From: an uncultured Collinsella sp.
GTDB lineage: Bacteria > Actinomycetota > Coriobacteriia > Coriobacteriales > Coriobacteriaceae
Direction of reading: 5' to 3'
Length of the DNA: 9,417 nucleotides
NCBI GenBank assembly: GCA_902472315.1
Contig: CABRNM010000049.1
Location: 1 to 9,417, forward strand
Part shown: positions 1 through 5,457 of the stretch, piece by piece
Layout of the letters: each line of letters begins with the position of its first letter
Position numbering within the stretch: the first letter of the stretch is position 1
Notes under the pieces: model-generated
Database searches by the model: none
Told to the model about the DNA's origin: nothing
What the model saw: only the letters and a program-made list of their open reading frames with translations
Position numbers and translations under genes: made by a program

Positions 1-15
1 GTGCTCTTCCGATCT
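1..15. other. Illumina adapter remnant at the left contig end
   Basis: The first 15 bases, gtgctcttccgatct, match the 3' end of the Illumina TruSeq index-side adapter and are the reverse complement of the adapter start found at the other end of the window. The guaB protein alignment becomes meaningful only from base 16 or 18 onward, which supports a junction here. These bases are not genomic. Translated in frame 1 they give VLFRS, a familiar adapter-derived peptide. The match is seen directly; identification of the adapter is from general knowledge. Confidence 0.97.
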
Positions 16-1079
16 GTGACTATCGTCCCAGTCGTGATGACCACCAGACGAAGGTCTCCGAGTTCATGACCCCGCGTGAGCAGCTCATCGTGGGCGACAA
101 GAACATCAGCCTCAAGGTTGCCAACGACGTCATCTGGGACAACAAGCTCAACGCCCTGCCCATCGTCGACGATAACGATCACCTCATGGGCATCGTCTTC
201 CGCAAGGACTACGACAGCCACAAGACCAACCCCAACGAGCTGCTCGACGGCGACAAGCGCTACATGGTCGGCGCCGGTATCAACACCCGCGACTATGCCG
301 AGCGCGTGCCGCTGCTCATCGAGGCCGGTGCCGATGTCTTGTGCATCGATTCTTCCGAGGGCTTCAGCGAGTGGCAGAAGCGCACCATCGAGTGGATCCG
401 CGCCAACTACGGCGAGGACGTCAAGGTCGGTGCCGGTAACGTCGTCGACGCCGAGGGCTTCCGCTTTTTGGCCGACTGCGGTGCCGACTTCATCAAGGTC
501 GGTATCGGCGGTGGGTCCATCTGCATTACCCGCGAGACCAAGGGTATCGGCCGTGGCCAGGCCACCGCGCTGATCGACGTCTGCCGAGCCCGTGACGAGT
601 ACTACGAGGAGACCGGTGTCTACGTGCCCGTGTGCTCCGACGGCGGCATCGTCTACGACTACCACATGACACTCGCCCTTGCCATGGGTGCCGACTTTAT
701 GATGCTGGGCCGCTACTTCGCCCGCTTCGACGAGAGCCCGACCGAGCGCGTCAACGTCAACGGTCAGTACATGAAGGAGTACTGGGGCGAGGGTTCTGCG
801 CGTGCCCGCAACTGGCAGCGCTACGACCTGGGCGGCGCCGCGAAGCTCAGCTTCGTCGAGGGCGTCGACTCCTACGTTCCCTACGCCGGTTCCCTCAAGG
901 ACGGCGTGGGCGGCACGCTCTACAAGGTCAAGTCTACGATGTGCAACTGCGGTGCCCTCTCGATCCCCGAGCTCCAGGAAAAGGCACGCCTGACCCTGGT
1001 GAGCTCGACCTCCATCGTCGAAGGCGGCGCCCACGACGTTGTCGTTAAGGATTCGCAGCAGTCTGTGTCTTATCGATAG
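16..1079 (+). CDS. guaB: IMP dehydrogenase, 5'-truncated by the contig end
   Basis: IMPDH oxidises IMP to XMP with NAD+, the committed step of guanine nucleotide synthesis in the cytosol. The frame is open from the adapter junction; the first full codon is at 18, and 353 codons remain before the TAG at 1077. About 150 N-terminal residues appear to be missing compared with full-length relatives. What remains starts in the second CBS domain (KVSEFMTPRE to FRKDYDSHK), so the enzyme is a CBS-containing type. It then continues through the (beta/alpha)8 barrel. Visible active-site features are the IDSSEG segment with its Asp at 348-350, the loop GIGGGSICITRE with the catalytic Cys at 522-524, the CSDGGI phosphate-binding segment, and the flap NWQRYDLGG with Arg-Tyr at 819-824. 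The C-terminal part keeps EGGAHDVVVKD. The sequence closely resembles the Tritrichomonas foetus enzyme. A start at the ATG at 66 would be internal and is not real. Confidence 0.97.
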
Positions 1080-1127
1080 GATAAGAGCTGCACATAAAGG
1101 TTGAGTATCAACCACGTTATTTAGATA

Positions 1128-1162
1128 AAGCGAGATGCCCGCAAGTCGCAGGCATCTCGCTT
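1128..1162 (+). terminator. Hairpin terminator after guaB
   Basis: A perfect 12-bp stem pairs aagcgagatgcc (1128-1139) with ggcatctcgctt (1151-1162) across an 11-nt loop, 48 nt after the guaB stop. The stem is followed by ttgtcgtattt-like sequence, so the T-tract is interrupted and weak. Because the base of the stem is A-rich on the left and T-rich on the right, it could act in either direction. Its position makes it the likely guaB transcript end. Stem strength is seen; function is inferred. Confidence 0.75.
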
Positions 1163-1170
1163 GTCGTATT

Positions 1171-1179
1171 TGCTATTAT
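1171..1179 (+). promoter_or_regulatory. Candidate extended -10 promoter for leuS
   Basis: The bases tgctattat fit an extended -10 element (TGn followed by a TATAAT-like hexamer). No convincing -35 hexamer lies 16-18 nt upstream, where the guaB terminator arm sits, so the call depends on the extended -10 alone. Transcription would start near 1186 and give leuS a leader of about 150 nt containing the whole inverted-repeat element at 1197-1315. Confidence 0.4.
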
Positions 1180-1196
1180 CAGTCGAGTCAACCTTA

Positions 1197-1315
1197 GGGT
1201 CGGGCGGCTTAGCTTTGTTCGCTACAAGTTCCGCACGCAAAGAAGAGCACTAAATGTGCTCTTCGTCTTGCGCAGGACTGTCCGCAGTAGCGAATAAAGC
1301 TAAGCCGCCCGACCC
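1197..1315. repeat. 119-nt inverted-repeat element in the leuS leader
   Basis: The left arm at 1197-1224 and right arm at 1288-1315 are 28 nt each and complementary, with one G-T (wobble) position; both contain the core cggcttagcttt or its complement. Between them a second dyad pairs gaagagcac (1242-1250) with gtgctcttc (1256-1264) around a taaat loop, extended by cgcaa (1236-1240) with ttgcg (1268-1272). The element can therefore fold end to end as one long hairpin with an internal loop. It ends 23 nt before the leuS start codon. There is no T-tract after it in either direction, so it does not look like a plain terminator. It could be a leader regulatory structure, an mRNA-stabilising hairpin, or a small non-autonomous palindromic (MITE- or REP-like) insertion. 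I cannot separate these from one copy. Confidence 0.85.
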
Positions 1316-1338
1316 CAGCTAAGATTAAAGGAGCTGAT

Positions 1339-3915
1339 ATGTGCGATTGCACAGATCATAAGGACGAGATCCCTGCCTACGACGCGCAGGCCATTGAGTC
1401 CAAGTGGATGAAGGCCTGGGAGGACTCCAACCTCTTTGCCGTCGACACCGACGACAGCAAGCCCAAGAAGTATGTGCTCGAGATGTTCCCGTATCCGTCG
1501 GGCGACCTGCACATGGGCCACGCGCGCAACTATACCATCGGCGATGCCATGGCCCGTCAGGCCCGCATGCGCGGCTACGACGTGCTGCATCCCATCGGCT
1601 TTGACGCCTTTGGCCTGCCCGCCGAGAACGCCGCCATCAAGCACAACACGCAGGCTGCCGCCTGGACGTATAAGAACATGGACCAGGCGCTCGCCACGAT
1701 GAAGCGCATGGGCTTCTCCTACGATCTGGATCGCATGGTCAAGACCTGCAGCCCCGACTATTACCGCTGGGGCCAGTGGATTTTTGAGAAGATGTGGGAA
1801 AAGGGCCTGGTCTACCGCAAGAAAAACCCGGTCAACTGGTGCCCCACCTGCAAGACCGTTCTGGCCAACGAGCAGGTTACCGATGGCAAGTGCTGGCGCT
1901 GTGGCACCGAGCCCGAGAAGCGCGACCTTGAGCAGTGGTACTACAAGATTACCGATTACTCTCAGGAGCTGCTCGACGACCTGGAGAAGCTCCCCGGCTG
2001 GCCCGAGCGCGTCAAGCAGATGCAGGCCAACTGGATCGGCCGCTCCGAGGGCGCCGAGGTCGACTTTACCCTGTGCGACCAGGATGGCGAGCCCACCGAG
2101 GGCGACGAGGGCAAGATTACCGTCTTCACCACGCGTGCCGATACGCTCTTTGGCGTCTCCTTCTTTGTCCTGGCTCCCGAGTACGCTCGTCTGCACGAGC
2201 TCGTCGAGGGTACGGAGTACGAGGAGGCCGTCACCAAGATCGTCGAGGACTCCAAGCATATCTCTGCCGTCGAGCGTGCCCAGGGTACCCTCGAGAAGCA
2301 CGGCGCCTTTACCGGCCGCTACGTGGTGAACCCCGTCAACGGCGAGAAGATCCCCGTGTGGGTTGCCGACTACGTCGTTGCCGACTACGGTACCGGTGCC
2401 GTCATGGCCGTTCCCTGCGGCGACCAGCGCGACTTTGAGTTTGCCCGCAAGTACGACCTGCCGATCGTGCCGATCATCCTGGACGATGACGACCGTGCTG
2501 CCGTCGAGGCCAGCGGCGAGACCATCGATACCTTCCATGCCGAGACCGTCGACTGGGATTGCGCCCACGCTGCCGAGGGCACGCTCGTCCAGTCCGGCAA
2601 GTACACCGGCATGCGCGGCGGTAAGCACTCCGAGGGCGAGGCTGCCATCGTGGCCGACCTCGAGGCCATGGGCTGCGGTCGTCGCAAGGTCGAGTTCCGC
2701 CTGCGCGACTGGCTCATCAGCCGCCAGCGCTATTGGGGCAACCCCATCCCGGCCATCCACTGCGAGCACTGCGGCATCGTGCCCGTGCCCGAGGACCAGC
2801 TGCCGGTGACGCTGCCCGAGAACCTGGACCTGGGCGCCGGCGAGACCCTCGCCGAGTGCAAGGACTTCTACGAGACCACCTGCCCGGTCTGCGGCCGCCC
2901 GGCTAAGCGCGAGACCGATACCATGGACACCTTCACCTGTTCCAGCTGGTATTACCTGCGCTATACCGATCCGCACAACACCGAGCTGCCCTTCTCCCGC
3001 GAGGCGGCCGACCGTTGGATGCCCGTCGATAACTACATCGGCGGCATCGAGCACGCCATTCTGCACCTGCTCTACAGCCGCTTCTTTACCAAGGCACTGC
3101 GCGACCTGGGTCTGCTGAGCGTAGACGAGCCCTTTACCAACCTGCTGTGCCAGGGCATGGTCAAGGACGAGAACGGCGACACCATGTCCAAGTCCAAGGG
3201 CAACGTCGTGCCCCCGAGCTCGGTTATCGAGCCCTATGGCGCCGATACCATGCGTCTGGCGATTCTGTTTATCGCCCCGCCCGAGAAGGACTTCGACTGG
3301 GATCCCAAGGCCGTCGAGGGCGCCAACCGCTTTATCAAGCGCGCCTGGCGTATCGTGTGGCAGCTCGTTCAGTCCGGTGACGCCAACGTGGCCTTCGACA
3401 AGTCCGCGCTCGACGAGACCGCGATGAAGCTCTACCGCGAGCGTCACCGCACCATCGCCAAGTGCACCGAGGACTTCGATCGCGGCCAGTTCAACACCGC
3501 GATTTCGGCCGTCATGGAGCTCGTCAACGCGGCGAGCGCCTATCTCAACGCCACCGAGGGTGCTGACCGCGATAAGGCCCTGTGCTACGGCGTGGCCAAG
3601 GATATCGTGAGCGTCCTTGCCCCCATCTGCCCGTTCTGGGCCGACGAACTGTGGCACGAGGCCCTCGGCTGCGAGGGCAACGCCTACACCGCCGCCTGGC
3701 CCGAGTTTGACCTGGCCGAGTCCATCGAGGACACGGTGCAGATCGTCGTTCAGGTGCTCGGTAAGGTTCGCGGCCGCATCGACGTTGCCCGCGATGCCTC
3801 CAACGAGGAGATGCAAGCTGCCGCCGAGGAGGCCGTTGCCAAGTGGCTCGAGGGCAAGACGGTCGTCAAGGCCATCTGCGTGCCCGGCAAGCTGGTCAAC
3901 CTGGTGGTCAAGTAA
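1339..3915 (+). CDS. leuS: Leucyl-tRNA synthetase
   Basis: LeuRS is a cytosolic class I synthetase that charges tRNA-Leu and hydrolyses mischarged products. The 858-residue protein is full length for the bacterial family. The ATG at 1339 has a strong ribosome site, aaaggag, 5 nt upstream. Catalytic HIGH motif: HMGH, residues 58-61. KMSKS motif: present as TMSKS, 615-619. Cys pairs at 168/171 with 185/188, and at 475/478 with 515/518, look like zinc-binding modules. The CP1 editing domain shows the threonine-rich TTRADT (264-269) and the specificity and catalytic segment PCGDQRDFEFA, whose Asp 362 and Asp 365 correspond to the two conserved editing aspartates. The C-terminal domain ends with VLGKVRGRIDV and CVPGKLVNLVVK. 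A variable Cys-containing start (MCDCTD) precedes the core. The gene is flanked by terminators, so it is probably transcribed alone, with a long structured leader. Function is secure. Confidence 0.99.
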   Translation: MCDCTDHKDEIPAYDAQAIESKWMKAWEDSNLFAVDTDDSKPKKYVLEMFPYPSGDLHMGHARNYTIGDAMARQARMRGYDVLHPIGFDAFGLPAENAAIKHNTQAAAWTYKNMDQALATMKRMGFSYDLDRMVKTCSPDYYRWGQWIFEKMWEKGLVYRKKNPVNWCPTCKTVLANEQVTDGKCWRCGTEPEKRDLEQWYYKITDYSQELLDDLEKLPGWPERVKQMQANWIGRSEGAEVDFTLCDQDGEPTEGDEGKITVFTTRADTLFGVSFFVLAPEYARLHELVEGTEYEEAVTKIVEDSKHISAVERAQGTLEKHGAFTGRYVVNPVNGEKIPVWVADYVVADYGTGAVMAVPCGDQRDFEFARKYDLPIVPIILDDDDRAAVEASGETIDTFHAETVDWDCAHAAEGTLVQSGKYTGMRGGKHSEGEAAIVADLEAMGCGRRKVEFRLRDWLISRQRYWGNPIPAIHCEHCGIVPVPEDQLPVTLPENLDLGAGETLAECKDFYETTCPVCGRPAKRETDTMDTFTCSSWYYLRYTDPHNTELPFSREAADRWMPVDNYIGGIEHAILHLLYSRFFTKALRDLGLLSVDEPFTNLLCQGMVKDENGDTMSKSKGNVVPPSSVIEPYGADTMRLAILFIAPPEKDFDWDPKAVEGANRFIKRAWRIVWQLVQSGDANVAFDKSALDETAMKLYRERHRTIAKCTEDFDRGQFNTAISAVMELVNAASAYLNATEGADRDKALCYGVAKDIVSVLAPICPFWADELWHEALGCEGNAYTAAWPEFDLAESIEDTVQIVVQVLGKVRGRIDVARDASNEEMQAAAEEAVAKWLEGKTVVKAICVPGKLVNLVVK

Positions 3916-3941
3916 GCACTGCGAGCATAACTGACGCATAA

Positions 3942-3979
3942 AAGACGAGGGGCGATCCGGTTGGGTCGTCCCTCGTCTT
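3942..3979. terminator. Bidirectional terminator between leuS and the convergent lipoprotein gene
   Basis: A 14-bp stem with one G-T wobble pairs aagacgaggggcga (3942-3955) with tcgtccctcgtctt (3966-3979) around a 10-nt loop. It begins 26 nt after the leuS stop and lies 40 nt beyond the stop of the minus-strand gene. Read on the minus strand, the stem runs into a T-tract (complement of ataaaa at 3939-3944), a better terminator than on the plus strand, where the 3' arm ends in tt followed by gcac. Both convergent genes probably use it. Confidence 0.85.
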
Positions 3980-4019
3980 GCACTGTGTGCCCCGTTTGGC
4001 TAGCGCTTAGCGCCACCCT

Positions 4020-4592
4020 CTACGGAATGTGTACCAGGTCCCTAAAGTAGACATTGCCCGTCTGCTCCTCGAACATCCAGATATTGAGGTAGATGTCGTT
4101 GAGGTCGTTGTTCACGTCAAAGTTCGGGTCGTCGAAGGTGCCTACAAAGGTGAGCATCGCGGTCGCTTCTTCGCCTGCGGCGACGGGCTGGCGCATGCGT
4201 ACGTCGCGGACGACACCGTTGACGTAGGCATAAGCATCGACATCGCCAAACATCATGTCGTTATTGGTGTTGTTTGTCACCGCAAAGACCAACACGGCGT
4301 CGCCGTAGCCATCCGTGTCCTTGCCCATGCAGGTAACATGGACGTTCTCGTCTGCCTCAAGGTCGATGGGGAACTGTTCTTGAGGGTCGGGACCTAAGCC
4401 CTGGGGGTCGACTATATCTTCGTCTATTTTGTCGAAACGCTCCGAAGGCGTCGTTTTCTCGATGGCTTTGGTGCTGCCGAGATCCGGCCTGCATGGTCCG
4501 GTTTTACCATCGACGTTGCTGCAGCCCGCCAGAGCGAACGAGCAGGCGGCGACGACGAGCGCGGTTGCGCAGAGGGTGCCTAGGCGTTTCAT
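4020..4592 (-). CDS. Predicted small secreted lipoprotein of unknown function
   Basis: The product (190 residues) starts with a lipoprotein signal: Met-Lys-Arg, a hydrophobic stretch, and a lipobox LAGC ending at Cys24. It should therefore be cut by signal peptidase II and lipid-anchored on the outer face of the membrane. Residues 25-80 are polar, acidic and Pro-rich, probably a flexible linker. Residues 83-190 alternate hydrophobic and polar positions (VLVFAVTNNTNN, AYVNGV, EEATAMLTF) like a beta-sandwich of the kind seen in DUF4352- or DUF5067-type lipoproteins. That resemblance is by eye only. Cys34 and Cys88 could form a disulfide. The start ATG has an aaggag ribosome site 5 nt upstream (complement of 4598-4603). 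It is convergent with leuS and divergent from rimP, so context gives no function. Unlike the neighbouring genes it uses a TTA leucine codon (Leu66, 4395-4397), consistent with lower or different codon selection. I do not recognise the family with certainty. Confidence 0.88.
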   Translation of the reverse strand: MKRLGTLCATALVVAACSFALAGCSNVDGKTGPCRPDLGSTKAIEKTTPSERFDKIDEDIVDPQGLGPDPQEQFPIDLEADENVHVTCMGKDTDGYGDAVLVFAVTNNTNNDMMFGDVDAYAYVNGVVRDVRMRQPVAAGEEATAMLTFVGTFDDPNFDVNNDLNDIYLNIWMFEEQTGNVYFRDLVHIP

Positions 4593-4854
4593 GGTGTCTC
4601 CTTGCCGTAGAGGATCCGGAAGGTTGTGCGGTCTATGCGTGAATACGGCTTATCTGTTCCAGAATGTCCCTTACGAGCAGTCTGGCCGATGCGCGCCCAG
4701 GGATGGAATGCCCATAGGGCCCGATTCGGTCGGCGCGCTGGGACGCATGGCCCGTTTTGGGGCTTTTGGGGAGCACCGCACAGGAGTCCTCGCCTAATTG
4801 CCCTATTCTTGTGGAGAAGCTGTGGGCGCGCTGACCTGCGAATTTCTTTGACGC
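4593..4854. other. Divergent intergenic region with a dyad of unknown role
   Basis: This stretch between the lipoprotein start and the rimP promoter contains no gene I can support. Reading frames crossing it lack ribosome sites and family resemblance. I find no clear promoter for the minus-strand gene. The only structure seen is an imperfect dyad: gcc-atgcg-cccag at 4685-4700 (with small bulges) against ctggg-cgcat-ggc at 4738-4751, enclosing a short hairpin gccc-ata-gggc at 4710-4720. The short direct repeat ttttgggg occurs twice near 4754-4772. No tRNA or known riboswitch pattern was recognised. Confidence 0.5.
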
Positions 4855-4883
4855 TTGCACGTTTTCGCAGGTATTGGTATAGT
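4855..4883 (+). promoter_or_regulatory. Sigma-70-type promoter of the rimP-nusA-infB operon
   Basis: A -35 hexamer ttgcac (4855-4860) and a -10 hexamer tatagt (4878-4883) are separated by an ideal 17 nt. Each matches the consensus at four to five of six positions. Transcription would start near 4890, giving a leader of about 70 nt that carries the intrinsic terminator at 4910-4941 before rimP. Confidence 0.75.
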
Positions 4884-4909
4884 TTGCTTGCAAATGAAGT
4901 AGTAATTGA

Positions 4910-4941
4910 AAGAAGTGGGGTTTCGGCCCCGCTTCTTTTTT
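4910..4941 (+). terminator. Intrinsic terminator (likely attenuator) in the rimP leader
   Basis: An 11-bp stem with one U-G pair joins aagaagtgggg (4910-4920) to ccccgcttctt (4927-4937) around the six-base loop tttcgg. A run of six T (4936-4941) overlaps and follows the 3' arm. This is the textbook layout of a factor-independent terminator. It starts only about 20 nt after the predicted transcription start and ends 20 nt before the rimP ATG, so transcripts from the promoter at 4855-4883 must read through it to express the operon. No other gene lies upstream on this strand for which it could be the ordinary terminator. Confidence 0.88.
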
Positions 4942-4961
4942 GTATGGATGGAGGTGCCGCA

Positions 4962-5456
4962 ATGGTCAAGACCAAGACCGAGCAGGCGATCATCGACGCG
5001 CTCGAGGCCGTCGCTCCCCAGCACGATGTCGATATTGTCGACGTTGAGCTCGTGGGCGCCACCAAGGCCCCCTGCGTGCGTGTGCGTATCGAGGGTGCCG
5101 AGGGTCAGAGCCTGTCGCTCAACGACGTCACGGCCAATACCAAGTGGGTCGGCGACGTAATTGAGGAGCTCGACCCCATTTCTTCGAGCTACACGCTCGA
5201 GGTGTCGAGCCCGGGTATGGCGCGCCCGCTGCGCCGTCCGCGCGACTTTGCCCGCTTTGTGGGCGAGGACTGCGAGCTCACCTCCACCGCCACCGAGGGC
5301 CGTCGCAAGTACTCCGGCAAGATTGTCGCCGCGACCGAGACGAACGTGGCCCTCGAGCTCGAGGACGGCGAGTCCGTCACCCTCGATTTCTGTGATGTTA
5401 AAAAGTGCAAGTTGAAGCCCACCTATGACTTCAAGCCCGCGAAGGAAGGAAACTAA
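4962..5456 (+). CDS. rimP: Ribosome maturation factor RimP
   Basis: RimP binds the free 30S subunit and assists its late assembly. The 164-residue product has the family's two-domain pattern. The N-terminal alpha/beta domain covers about residues 1-85 and includes DVDIVDVELVGA, an RVRIEG strand and the LEVSSPGMARPL segment typical of RimP. A C-terminal SH3-like domain follows, with YSGKIVAATETNVALELEDGESVTLDF. I chose the ATG at 4962 because ggagg (4950-4954) sits 7 nt before it and homology begins there. An ATG at 4944 would add six residues but lies just after the terminator T-tract and before the ribosome site. It is the first gene of the operon, and its stop is separated from nusA by one base, which implies coupled translation. 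Expression probably depends on readthrough of the leader terminator. Confidence 0.96.
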   Translation: MVKTKTEQAIIDALEAVAPQHDVDIVDVELVGATKAPCVRVRIEGAEGQSLSLNDVTANTKWVGDVIEELDPISSSYTLEVSSPGMARPLRRPRDFARFVGEDCELTSTATEGRRKYSGKIVAATETNVALELEDGESVTLDFCDVKKCKLKPTYDFKPAKEGN

Positions 5457-5457
5457 C

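Noticed and set aside
1242..1264. Nine-base matches to adapter sequence (gaagagcac and gtgctcttc), suggesting an internal adapter chimera
   Set aside because: Only nine bases match, and the two orientations are explained by one palindrome. The arms sit symmetrically inside the larger 28-nt inverted repeat, so the dyad is most likely genomic. Confirmation would need read depth across it.
1254..1322. A 22-codon leader peptide (MCSSSCAG start) in the leuS leader, or a shorter GTG frame at 1256-1297
   Set aside because: The ribosome sites are poor, the starts lie in the hairpin loop and stem, and there are only one or two leucine codons, so leucine-sensing attenuation is not supported.
1197..1338. 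A T-box riboswitch controlling leuS
   Set aside because: No T-box core (a TGGNACCGCG-like sequence), specifier-loop arrangement or terminator/antiterminator pair was found. The region is dominated by a single long hairpin.
1300..3939. An 879-codon open frame on the minus strand opposite leuS, with similar ones opposite nusA (5431-6744), rimP (4803-5513) and infB (6758-9406)
   Set aside because: Each lies in exact codon register with a well-identified gene, has repetitive Gly/Leu/Val/Asp composition, and results from the lack of TTA, CTA and TCA codons on the sense strand. The one opposite infB even begins inside adapter sequence.
4848..4853. ttgacg as the -35 element of the rimP promoter
   Set aside because: It is closer to the -35 consensus, but the spacing to tatagt is 24 nt, which is too long. 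ttgcac at 4855-4860 gives 17 nt.
4894..4902. A two-codon ORF (ATG AAG TAG) at the start of the rimP leader
   Set aside because: It has no ribosome site and a frame this short is expected by chance. It would only matter if the transcript began exactly at the ATG.
4626..4961. An N-terminal extension of RimP starting at 4626
   Set aside because: It would cross the promoter and terminator, has no ribosome site and no family resemblance. The ATG at 4962 has ggagg at the right distance and starts the homologous region.
5425..5457. An upstream start for nusA at 5425
   Set aside because: It lies inside rimP and adds MTSSPRRKETN with no family resemblance. The ATG at 5458 has a good ribosome site.
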